From QAMH01 sp964435565 (GTDB taxonomy: Bacteria; Actinomycetota; Coriobacteriia; Coriobacteriales; QAMH01), in the NCBI GenBank assembly GCA_964435565.1, contig CAYSZR010000015.1, positions 1 through 38,158 on the forward strand: a stretch of 38,158 bases of DNA, read 5' to 3'. The translations under genes were made by a program, and so were the position numbers. Positions 1-6,816 of this stretch are shown one piece after another. Position 1 is the stretch's first letter, and each line of letters starts with the position of its first letter. The notes beneath the pieces were generated by a model that was not told where the DNA came from, ran no database searches, and saw nothing but the letters and a program-made list of their open reading frames with translations.

Positions 1-223
1 CCATCGCCCCCATGGAGCGAACCGAGAAGATCTCCTTGCTTGCGACATCGCTCGTCTCGCCCACGCTCCGCGTGAACAGCTCGGTGTTCTCGAATATCGG
101 CGTACTCACAGGGTCGTATCCATAGGTTGAGAAGACACGCTCGGCACGTTGCGTGAACTCGAGCCATGCCTGAGCCCTATCCGGGAGAAGGTCCTGCGTT
201 CCCTTTGGTGCGTGGTAGCGCAT
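1..223 (-). CDS. hisS: Histidyl-tRNA synthetase, N-terminal part (cut by window edge)
   Basis: Class II aminoacyl-tRNA synthetase that charges tRNA-His in the cytoplasm. Only the first 74 or so codons are in the window. The N-terminus reads MRYHAPKGTQDLLP, the usual KGTxDxLP opening of HisS, and is followed by the motif 1 region with FENTELFTRSVGETSD, typical of the family. The ATG at 223 shares its A with the TAA stop of the upstream small gene (TAATG), and a GAAGGAG ribosome site lies about ten bases upstream, inside that gene. This points to translational coupling. The rest of the gene lies beyond base 1. Identity is confident; nothing can be said about the catalytic core. Confidence 0.93.
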   Translation of the reverse strand, partial: MRYHAPKGTQDLLPDRAQAWLEFTQRAERVFSTYGYDPVSTPIFENTELFTRSVGETSDVASKEIFSVRSMGAM

Positions 224-546
224 TATCGTGCATCTCCTTCTGATTGGTCGCCCTGCGCATCGATACGCGCATACTCGTTTTCAAGCGCCTGCTTGCGCGC
301 CTGGACTTCGGCGATCTGCGCAAACAGATCTGAATGCGCAGCCGTATAGCGCTCATCGTTTCGAATCTCTTCATAGACTGCCTCGCCAAGCTTCTTCATG
401 AGGCTGTCGTATTCAAGGCCCTGATCGACTAGCTGCATCTTGACCTTTGCCTTGATTGCAAATCCACCCGCCGCATCGGTGAATTCGGAAAAGGCGACCG
501 ATCCTTTGTCAAGAATATCGCCCGCAGCGTCTTGGAAACTTCCCAT
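223..546 (-). CDS. Small conserved-type protein upstream of hisS, function unknown
   Basis: A 107-residue soluble protein that I cannot assign to a function. There is no signal peptide or membrane segment. The first 35 residues are small and polar (GSFQDAAGDILDKGS), followed by an alpha-helical, charge-rich stretch (about residues 35-100, with KAKVKMQL, EEIRNDER, QARKQALENEY) that could form a coiled coil. The layout resembles the N-terminal half of small zinc-ribbon proteins with a helical lead, but no cysteines are present. The ATG at 546 has a GGAGA ribosome site. Its stop overlaps the hisS start by one base, so it is probably cotranscribed and coupled with hisS. The rpmB terminator lies just upstream. 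Confidence 0.72.
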   Translation of the reverse strand: MGSFQDAAGDILDKGSVAFSEFTDAAGGFAIKAKVKMQLVDQGLEYDSLMKKLGEAVYEEIRNDERYTAAHSDLFAQIAEVQARKQALENEYARIDAQGDQSEGDAR

Positions 547-574
547 GGCAATCTCCTATCATTCGTTTCTTAAC

Positions 575-597
575 AAAAAGAGGCCCGAACGGGCCTC
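575..597 (-). terminator. Intrinsic terminator after rpmB
   Basis: Perfect 8-bp inverted repeat GAGGCCCG/CGGGCCTC with a two-base loop at 580-597. On the minus strand it is followed directly by five Ts (575-579). It lies about 27 bases beyond the rpmB stop and isolates rpmB from the next genes. Confidence 0.9.
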
Positions 598-623
598 CCT
601 AAGCGCTAGATATGACGTACGCT

Positions 624-815
624 TTAAGCGCGCGTGACCTTGCCGGCTTTCAGGCAGCTCGTGCAGACGTTCGCCTTGCGCACATGGCCTTCGTTGTCCT
701 TGATCGTGACTTTTTGGATATTCGGACGAAAGACCCTGTTGGTCTTGAGGTGTGAGTGGCTGACATTGTGGCCAGAAGCCGGATGTTTCCCACAGACTTC
801 GCATATCTTCGACAT
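624..815 (-). CDS. rpmB: 50S ribosomal protein L28
   Basis: A 63-residue large-subunit ribosomal protein. The sequence MSKICEVCGKHPASGHNVSHSH is the classic L28 opening. The protein carries four cysteines in two CxxC pairs (CEVC near the start, CTSC near the end), so it is the zinc-binding form. Length is normal for the family. The start at 815 was chosen because an AAGGAG ribosome site lies seven bases upstream; the longer open frame to 878 adds sequence not seen in L28. It stands alone, with xerC upstream on the same strand about 160 bases away and a strong terminator downstream. Confidence 0.97.
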   Translation of the reverse strand: MSKICEVCGKHPASGHNVSHSHLKTNRVFRPNIQKVTIKDNEGHVRKANVCTSCLKAGKVTRA

Positions 816-975
816 GTTAGTTCTCCTTGTTGCAAACGGCTTATCGCCGTGTTTCCTACCGATTGCGTGTGCTGCCACGCGAATTCAGTATTTTAGCATA
901 AGTAGCTCGGTGCGCACGTAACATTTTTTAAAGAATGACTAAGAGGCGAACGCTGCGATTATTTCCGCAGAACAG

Positions 976-1914
976 CTACGCTCTTGGATAAGCTTGCTTG
1001 TAGACTTCTTTGATGTGCTGCAGGGAAAGATGGGTGTATACCTGGGTCGTCGAGAGGCTCGCGTGCCCCAGCATCTCTTGCACGCTGCGCAGATCAGCTC
1101 CTCCCTCGACAAGGTCAGTAGCGAATGCGTGACGCATGTCATGAGGATGAAGTGACGAATCAAGCCCGGCTTGAGCGGCCCGACGCTTGAATACACGGCG
1201 CAGGCTATCAGCAGACATGGCGTTGCCACGTGTCGAAAGGAACAGCGCATCTTTCGAGGCACGCGTCATAAGCTCGGGGCGACCGTGCGTCAAATAGCTT
1301 TCGATTGCCTTGAGCGCTGCAGGATACAGTGGGACGATGCGCTCTTTGCTGCCCTTACCGAAAAGCCGAACGCTCGCATTGGCAAAATCGACATCATCCA
1401 TGCTCAGGTATGCCACTTCGGCGATGCGCGCACCGCTTGCATACAGCAGCTCTAGAAATGCCTGATCGCGTTGTCCAATTGCATCGTCTCCGCACACCTC
1501 GAGCAAAAGTGTGATATCGGAATCGCTCGTCTTACGCGGAAGATCATGCCCGAGCTTCGGCGACGCGGCCGCACTTGCGGAATTCGACGACACAACCCCT
1601 TGGATATTGAGATACCTGAAATACGTACGCACGGCAGACAGACGCCGCGCAACGGTCTTTGCCGCATAACCAGCCGCGTTAAGCTCTGCCAAGTAGCGCC
1701 TGAATCTGCGATAGTCCACATGCAGCGGATCGTTACCGCTGCGCGCTGCCCAATCAAGATAAGTGCGCACATCGATGCAGTAAGCGCGCACGGTATTGAG
1801 CGAAAGCCCCCGTTCGATTTCGAGATACCGGGCGAACTTGCATGCCCAATCGGCAGCTTGCGCATCGAAGCGCTGATCATCGAAATACGAATGCGCGTCG
1901 AAGGACTTACTCAT
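976..1914 (-). CDS. xerC: Tyrosine recombinase XerC/XerD-like
   Basis: Site-specific tyrosine recombinase, 312 residues, most likely a chromosome-dimer resolvase acting at dif. Residues about 15-105 form the SAM-like core-binding domain and about 125-312 the catalytic domain. The catalytic set is complete: R163 in SGARIAEV, K187 in GKGSKER, H258 and R261 in HPHDMRHAFAT, H284 in LGHASL and the nucleophile Y293 in QVYTH. The ATG overlaps the trmFO stop by four bases (ATGA), so the two genes are coupled. Linkage with trmFO fits the Firmicutes-like trmFO-xerC order. XerC and XerD cannot be told apart from one copy, and nothing suggests a phage integrase. Confidence 0.92.
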   Translation of the reverse strand: MSKSFDAHSYFDDQRFDAQAADWACKFARYLEIERGLSLNTVRAYCIDVRTYLDWAARSGNDPLHVDYRRFRRYLAELNAAGYAAKTVARRLSAVRTYFRYLNIQGVVSSNSASAAASPKLGHDLPRKTSDSDITLLLEVCGDDAIGQRDQAFLELLYASGARIAEVAYLSMDDVDFANASVRLFGKGSKERIVPLYPAALKAIESYLTHGRPELMTRASKDALFLSTRGNAMSADSLRRVFKRRAAQAGLDSSLHPHDMRHAFATDLVEGGADLRSVQEMLGHASLSTTQVYTHLSLQHIKEVYKQAYPRA

Positions 1915-3266
1915 CGGATGTCCCCTGAAACAGAGAATAGATCATCGCGATCTGAGACAAACGCGTCGATAGCAGCATGAGCACGAGAAGCATATGCGCT
2001 TTTCCGCTCGCGTTTATTGCGAATCTTTGGCTCGATAGGCGCGATGATTCCGAAATTCACGTGCATCGGCTGATACGCCTGAGTGTCAGAATTAGTCGCA
2101 TAGTCTAATAAACAGCCAAACAGCGAATCGTGCGGCAGTTTTGGTGCCGGAACGCCTGTAAGCTCGGCATAGACTGCCAAAGCAACATACAGTCCGGAAG
2201 CGACCGCCTCCATATAACCTTCCGTACCCGTGAGCTGCCCCGCCAAATGCACTTGCGGGCGCCGGGGAAGCGCGAGCGTCTTGGTCAGCACATGCGGAGT
2301 ATCGACAAAGGTATTGCGATGCATAACGCCAAACCGCGAAAAATCCGCGTGCTCGAGGCCGGGAATCATGCGAAAGACGCGTTCTTGTTCGCCAAAACGC
2401 AGGTTAGTCTGAAAACCAACAAGGTTATAGGCAGTTTGCTCGGCGTTTTCAGCCCGTAGCTGTACTGCCGCCCAAGGACGCCTGCCCGTACGAGGGTCGG
2501 TAAGCCCTACCGGTTTGAGCGCGCCATGCGAAAGCGCGTCGAGCCCCGTGCGAGCAACTTCTTCGACCGGCTGGCAGGCGGCAAAGAGCTCGCGACGCTC
2601 GAAATCTTTCTCGATAACCCGCTTTGCCGCGATAAGTTCGGTCACGAACGCCTCGTATTCTTCACGGTTCATAGGCGCGTTGAGGTAATCTGCCGTATCG
2701 CCTTTATCGTAGCGCGATTGAGCGAAAACGACATCCCTGTCGATGGAATCCGCTTCGACGATAGGCGCAGCCGCATCGTAGAACGCGAGACTTTCCGATC
2801 CAAGCTCGAGCGATATCTGCTCTGCGAGTGTTTCGGAAGTCAGCGGGCCCGTTGCGATAATGGCAGGCCCTTCTGGGATACGTGTGCATTCCTCGCAAAC
2901 GTATTCGATATCAGGCGAGGCATCGATCAAGCGTTTGACGGCCGCAGAGAACTCCGTACGATTCACGGCAAGTGCGCCACCTGCGGCGACCTGCGTTTCC
3001 CGTGCGCATTCGATAAGCTTGGAACCAAGCGCGGTAAGCTCATATTTAAGTGAACCTGCAGCGGTCTCCTGGTCCATGCTCTTGAATGAATTCGAGCATA
3101 CGAGCTCTGCTGGAGCGCCCGTCTTATGCACTGCGGTTTGCCGAACAGGGCGCATTTCAACGAGTCGTACAGGCACGCCGCGCATGGCAAGCTGCAAAGC
3201 CGCCTCGCAGCCGGCAAGTCCGGCGCCGACAATCGTCACCTTTGGATATTTCAGCGTTTGCCCCAT
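1911..3266 (-). CDS. trmFO: Methylenetetrahydrofolate-tRNA-(uracil-5-)-methyltransferase
   Basis: FAD- and folate-dependent enzyme that methylates U54 of tRNA to ribothymidine. The 451-residue product opens with a GAGLAG dinucleotide-binding motif at residues 14-19 followed by CEAALQLA, the GidA/TrmFO signature. The EMRP segment and LVCSNSFKS are typical of TrmFO. The motif carrying the catalytic cysteine is present as FAACQPVEEVARTG (FEGCxPIE in many members). LAGQLTGTEGYxEA near the C-terminus is also characteristic. The start at 3266 gives MGQTLKYPKVTIVGAG; a longer start at 3317 would overlap the small gene upstream. It is coupled to xerC downstream. Confidence 0.95.
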   Translation of the reverse strand: MGQTLKYPKVTIVGAGLAGCEAALQLAMRGVPVRLVEMRPVRQTAVHKTGAPAELVCSNSFKSMDQETAAGSLKYELTALGSKLIECARETQVAAGGALAVNRTEFSAAVKRLIDASPDIEYVCEECTRIPEGPAIIATGPLTSETLAEQISLELGSESLAFYDAAAPIVEADSIDRDVVFAQSRYDKGDTADYLNAPMNREEYEAFVTELIAAKRVIEKDFERRELFAACQPVEEVARTGLDALSHGALKPVGLTDPRTGRRPWAAVQLRAENAEQTAYNLVGFQTNLRFGEQERVFRMIPGLEHADFSRFGVMHRNTFVDTPHVLTKTLALPRRPQVHLAGQLTGTEGYMEAVASGLYVALAVYAELTGVPAPKLPHDSLFGCLLDYATNSDTQAYQPMHVNFGIIAPIEPKIRNKRERKSAYASRAHAAIDAFVSDRDDLFSVSGDIR

Positions 3267-3282
3267 TCTTTCAACGAACTCC

Positions 3283-3486
3283 CTACGTGAACTTGAGCTT
3301 CTTATTCTCTTCAGCACATTGCATCAGATACATGTTGATGATGTTTTGATAGGGAATGCCCGTCCGCTCTGACTCAGCCTTGAAATAATCAAGGGCTCGG
3401 ACATCGATTCGCATGGTGACGGGCTTACGAGATCTGTTTGCAGAGGAATCGATCCCCCTTCTAGAAATAACGTCTGCCTTCCCCAT
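3283..3486 (-). CDS. Ribbon-helix-helix (CopG/BrnA-like) antitoxin-type protein
   Basis: A 67-residue basic protein. The C-terminal half, KPVTMRIDVRALDYFKAESE then GIPYQNIINMYL, has the short beta strand plus two helices of CopG/BrnA-type DNA-binding antitoxins. Position 3486 was chosen as start because a GGAGG ribosome site lies five bases upstream; an ATG at 3519 would add 11 residues. No toxin gene (BrnT or HigB type) is visible beside it. It has its own strong promoter holding a perfect palindrome, as expected of an autoregulated antitoxin or small repressor. It sits between dprA and trmFO, where many genomes carry topA. The fold is a motif-level assignment and the role is inference. Confidence 0.72.
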   Translation of the reverse strand: MGKADVISRRGIDSSANRSRKPVTMRIDVRALDYFKAESERTGIPYQNIINMYLMQCAEENKKLKFT

Positions 3487-3546
3487 GCATACCTCCAGCA
3501 GTGATTTTCTCGTCTTCATCCCGCGTGAACATCATAATGAATTGCT

Positions 3547-3576
3547 ATTATATTGCTATGAGCAATATAAGGTCAA
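3547..3576 (-). promoter_or_regulatory. Sigma-70-type promoter of the ribbon-helix-helix gene
   Basis: On the minus strand, a -35 TTGACC (3571-3576) and a perfect -10 TATAAT (3547-3552) are separated by 18 bases. It lies 60 bases upstream of the start at 3486, in the dprA-to-small-gene gap. It would also drive trmFO-xerC. Confidence 0.78.
3548..3570. promoter_or_regulatory. Perfect 10-bp-arm palindrome in the promoter (probable operator)
   Basis: TTATATTGCT and AGCAATATAA are exact inverted copies separated by ATG. The palindrome fills the whole spacer between -35 and -10 and overlaps most of the -10 box. A dimeric ribbon-helix-helix protein bound here would block RNA polymerase, so autoregulation by the adjacent gene product is likely (inference). 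Confidence 0.7.
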
Positions 3577-3590
3577 CATCTTGTCCAACG

Positions 3591-4505
3591 TCAAGGACAA
3601 ACCTGATACCTCCCATCACGTCCCCGCTGCACGACACCGTCGAGTTCATATTCAGAAAGCCTGCGCGAAAGCTCGCCTGCTGAAAAATCGAAGTACACCG
3701 CAAGTTCCTGTGCCGAAAGAGGTTCGGCCGCCAATGCGCGCAAAACTGCATCGTCGCCGATAAGCTTGGCGATATCACGTTTGATGACCCCGGCGTTACA
3801 GGGAGAGACAAGCGCATATGCACTGTGGGTCCAAGCAAGGTCGATGGCAGTATCGAGGGTCTCTTGATCTACAACCGCATACGCCCCTTGCGAGATAAGC
3901 TGATTGGTCCCGCGTGAATTAGGCGAGCTGATAGAGCCGGGGACGGCAGCGACGTCTCGGTTTGCGCGCAGTGCTGCATCCGCAGTCGAAAACGTCCCGC
4001 TCGGCAACCCCGCCTCAACAATCAGAACGAGCACGGAGAGGCCTGCGATAATGCGATTGCGGCGCACAAAGAAAGCGGGCAATGCGGGCATCCCCCATTT
4101 GTTTTCCGATATAACCGCTCCACCTGCATCGATAACTCGCTGAAAAAGGGCGCGTCCGCGTTTGGGATAGACAACGTCTGCCGCCGAACCGAACACGACA
4201 ACGGTCGGACATTTTTCCTCGAGTGCAATACGATGCGCCGTCTGGTCGCAGCCAAGCGCCCCGCCCGAGATAATGGAGATGCCTCGACGCGCAACGTGTC
4301 TTGCAAAGAGCTCAGCACACGAGATGCCATACGGAGACGCCTTACGCGAGCCGATGACCGCGATGCCTGGTTGCAAAGCAGCCGGATTGCCAATGCCGTA
4401 CAGCTTGTGCGGCGGATCAGGCGCATCACGCAATATAGGCGGATACTCGCGCGACGAGATATCGATTTCGAAAGACGGGCCTTCGAGTTCAGCAGCTTTA
4501 TTCAC
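3591..4505 (-). CDS. dprA: DNA processing protein DprA/Smf
   Basis: Single-stranded-DNA-binding protein that loads RecA during natural transformation; also widespread in non-competent bacteria. The Rossmann-like DprA domain is clear: IAVIGSRKASPYG, the SGGALGCDQTAHR phosphate-binding loop, VVVFGSAADVVYP, SENKWGMPALPAFFVRRNRIIAGLS and PGSISSPNSRGTNQLI. The C-terminal 60 residues look like the winged-helix DprA_WH domain (LSAQELAVYFDFSAGELSRRLSEYELDG). A GTG start at 4505 is chosen because GGAG lies five bases upstream. A GTG at 4511, overlapping the comM stop, and an ATG at 4541 are alternatives. It follows comM directly, so the two are cotranscribed. Confidence 0.92.
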   Translation of the reverse strand: MNKAAELEGPSFEIDISSREYPPILRDAPDPPHKLYGIGNPAALQPGIAVIGSRKASPYGISCAELFARHVARRGISIISGGALGCDQTAHRIALEEKCPTVVVFGSAADVVYPKRGRALFQRVIDAGGAVISENKWGMPALPAFFVRRNRIIAGLSVLVLIVEAGLPSGTFSTADAALRANRDVAAVPGSISSPNSRGTNQLISQGAYAVVDQETLDTAIDLAWTHSAYALVSPCNAGVIKRDIAKLIGDDAVLRALAAEPLSAQELAVYFDFSAGELSRRLSEYELDGVVQRGRDGRYQVCP

Positions 4506-4507
4506 GG

Positions 4508-6013
4508 TCACTCCAAGGTGTTTTCGACACGGTACATGCATGATTCGAGCAGATGCTCGTCGCGTACAAGCTCGCTTCCATCAAGATCGGCGATGGTGCG
4601 GGCAACACGCAAGATGCGCACGATCCCACGGCCCGAAAGGCTATGCACACGAGCCATATCTTCAATGAGCTTGCGGCTGCCAGAACTCATCCCGCATGAT
4701 TCGATAACCTCATACGGCGTCGTATTCGCAAGCGGCTTTATGCTCGAACCCCGCGCTTCGGCACGGACGCGAGCTGCCATAACGGTATCGGCAAGATCAG
4801 CTGACGTCGTCCCCTTGCCGCTTTCCAGAACACGCGACGGGTCAACGCGCGAAACTTCGCAGATAAGGTCGATACGATCTTTGAGCGGTCCTCCAAGTTT
4901 GGTCTGATACCTATTGACCTGTACCTCGCTGCATTTACAAGGATGGCTGTGATCGCCCAGATAACCACAGGGACAAGGATTCGATGCGGCAATGAGTTGA
5001 AACGCCGCGGGAAAAACAGCGCGACCTGCGCTCCGGCTTATAACTATACGCCCCTCCTCTATCGGTTGGCGAAGTGCCTGAAGCGCGTTATTGGCAAATT
5101 CCGCAAGCTCATCTAAGAAGAGGACGCCATGGTGGGCAAGCGAGGCTTCTCCTGGACGCAACATGCCCGATCCTCCACCCACGAGCGACGCCACCGAAGC
5201 CGAATGATGCGGCGCGCGAAAGGGCCGCACGCCTGCGGTGATCGCAGTCAGATCAAGACCGGCGACGGAATGGATCAACGCGGTTTCGATACGCTCGCGC
5301 TCTTCAAGCGGGGGCAATATCGTTGGCAGGCGCTTTGCAAGCATGCTTTTTCCCGCGCCCGGTGGCCCCACGAGCAATACGCCATGCCCACCTGCAGCCG
5401 CAATGGTCAAAGCTCGCACGGCGAGTTTTTGGCCCACCACGTCCTTATAATCGAGCTGGGCATGGCCCGGCGGCAGTTTTCCTTCATCTGGCGATATGAA
5501 AGTACCCGTGCGCAAGCGATTCAAGCGGTTGATACAGGCATGATCAAGTCCGGTAAGCCGTGGCATACGTGTCATGTTGGGAGCAGAAAGCAAGCGCATT
5601 CCGCTCTTCTGCGCCGCAAGCGCATAGGCAAATAACCCGTCGACTGGACGCACTCCGCCGTCAAGTGCCAGCTCGCCGACAGCGAGCGTGTTTTCAACGA
5701 ATCTCGGGTCGATCTGCTTGCTGGCCAGCAGATACGCAAGCGCAATTGGCAAATCAAAGCCTGAGCCCCTCTTGTGCACAGATGCCGGAGCAAGATTTAT
5801 CACAACATGGCTTGGGCGCATGGCAAACCCCGCCGCCTTAACGGCGCTACGCACGCGCAAAGGCGCCTCCTGGACCGATTTGTCGGCCATGCCAACGATA
5901 TGCCAACCAGGCAATCCGGGGCCGATTTCAATTTCCACGGTAACCGGAATCGACTCGACCCCGAAAAGCGCGCATGTCGGCATCGTCGCGCGTGCCGTAC
6001 TAGAAGCTGGCAT
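4508..6013 (-). CDS. comM: ComM/YifB family Mg-chelatase-like AAA+ ATPase
   Basis: Hexameric AAA+ helicase; in transformable bacteria ComM promotes branch migration when incoming DNA is integrated. The 501-residue product has the N-terminal ChlI-like subdomain (LPGWHIVGMADKSVQEAPLRVRSA, then NLAPASVHKRGSGFDLPIA), Walker A GPPGAGKS at 216-223, Walker B GVLFLDEL, the zinc-like segment NPCPCGYLGDHSHPCKC and the C-terminal Mg_chelatase_C region ending in SLSGRGIVRILRVARTIADL. Length is normal. The ATG at 6013 has an AGGAA ribosome site about eight bases upstream and overlaps the yraN-like gene by 14 bases. The yraN-comM-dprA order is common in diverse bacteria. Confidence 0.95.
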   Translation of the reverse strand: MPASSTARATMPTCALFGVESIPVTVEIEIGPGLPGWHIVGMADKSVQEAPLRVRSAVKAAGFAMRPSHVVINLAPASVHKRGSGFDLPIALAYLLASKQIDPRFVENTLAVGELALDGGVRPVDGLFAYALAAQKSGMRLLSAPNMTRMPRLTGLDHACINRLNRLRTGTFISPDEGKLPPGHAQLDYKDVVGQKLAVRALTIAAAGGHGVLLVGPPGAGKSMLAKRLPTILPPLEERERIETALIHSVAGLDLTAITAGVRPFRAPHHSASVASLVGGGSGMLRPGEASLAHHGVLFLDELAEFANNALQALRQPIEEGRIVISRSAGRAVFPAAFQLIAASNPCPCGYLGDHSHPCKCSEVQVNRYQTKLGGPLKDRIDLICEVSRVDPSRVLESGKGTTSADLADTVMAARVRAEARGSSIKPLANTTPYEVIESCGMSSGSRKLIEDMARVHSLSGRGIVRILRVARTIADLDGSELVRDEHLLESCMYRVENTLE

Positions 6014-6608
6014 TGAAACAGTTCCTATGGTGTCTCAGCAAAGCCCTATGCGGTCCTGTCACACAGATGCCGATGGCATCGAAACGCACGGCGTCGTTAT
6101 CGTCCCATTCATCGGAAACCATCATGAAGCACAGGGCGATACGTTCGTAGCGCTGGCGTTTATCCTCTGTAATTGCCTCTTCCGGCAAGCCTGCCTCAAC
6201 GCTTCTGCGTGTTTTGACTTCAATGAAGCACAGCGACCCATCCTCATCTCGAGCGATGATATCGGCCTCGCCAAAGCGACAAAACCAGTTGCGCCTGATA
6301 ATCTCGAATCCCTTTGACTCAAGATAGGCCGCAGCCGCATCTTCCCCCTTCTTTCCAAGCTCCTGACGTGTTTCAACATGCCCGTGCTGTTCATAGGGGT
6401 CCCCGCAAAACTCCTCGGGCGAAATATCAAAGTCGCGCGACTTAGGCACGCCTTGCGGCCATACGCCCTCATCGGCAAGGTCTTCATCTTCTCGATCTTC
6501 TTCATCTGCCATATCATCTATGTCCTCTTCGGAGACCTCTGGCATTGCGCTTTCGTCCTTTTCCTCTTCAACTGTCGTGGGATAGCTCATGTGTGCTGAT
6601 GAAACCAT
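6000..6608 (-). CDS. YraN/UPF0102 family nuclease-like protein with acidic N-terminal extension
   Basis: A 202-residue protein. Residues about 82-202 match the UPF0102 fold related to Holliday-junction resolvases: GKKGEDAAAAYLESKGFEII, NWFCRFGEADIIARDEDG and CFIEVKTRRS. This preserves the E-AD-ExK pattern expected at the metal site. Family members are usually about 120 residues. Here a strongly acidic, probably disordered leader of about 80 residues precedes the domain (EEEKDES, EVSEEDIDDMADEEDREDEDLADE). The ATG at 6608 has an AAAGGAAG ribosome site. An internal ATG inside the acidic leader is possible but has no clear ribosome site. It leads the yraN-comM-dprA run. Confidence 0.85.
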   Translation of the reverse strand: MVSSAHMSYPTTVEEEKDESAMPEVSEEDIDDMADEEDREDEDLADEGVWPQGVPKSRDFDISPEEFCGDPYEQHGHVETRQELGKKGEDAAAAYLESKGFEIIRRNWFCRFGEADIIARDEDGSLCFIEVKTRRSVEAGLPEEAITEDKRQRYERIALCFMMVSDEWDDNDAVRFDAIGICVTGPHRALLRHHRNCFNASF

Positions 6609-6756
6609 GTGCGCTTCCTTTCTCGTCCAATCAATATGCGCATATGATTGTTGCAGGCGAATCCAACACAATCTCCGAATCGAATCGGGGCACTCCAAGC
6701 GCGCGGCTATATATATTCTGGAATGATTCAGGGTATGAAACGGCCTGATTTCGGAC

Positions 6757-6785
6757 TTCACAGAAACACAAGCGCATGGGATACT
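6757..6785 (+). promoter_or_regulatory. Candidate promoter of the ATP-grasp gene
   Basis: -35 TTCACA (6757-6762), 17-base spacer, -10 GATACT (6780-6785), 31 bases upstream of the ATG at 6817. Five of six and four of six matches to consensus. Confidence 0.5.
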
Positions 6786-6816
6786 TACGCAGGTCAAAGC
6801 TGAACTGGAGGACTTC

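Noticed and set aside
976..1914. Phage integrase or genomic-island marker
   Set aside because: The recombinase has XerC/D length and motifs and is coupled to trmFO; there is no adjacent tRNA, attachment-site duplication or phage gene.
3267..3317. Longer N-terminus for trmFO
   Set aside because: It would overlap the small upstream gene and adds serine/arginine-rich sequence absent from the family, whereas the start at 3266 leads straight into the FAD-binding motif.
6609..6816. Possible tRNA or small RNA in the yraN to ATP-grasp gap
   Set aside because: No cloverleaf, T-loop motif or terminator could be drawn; only the promoter candidate at 6757-6785 is supported.
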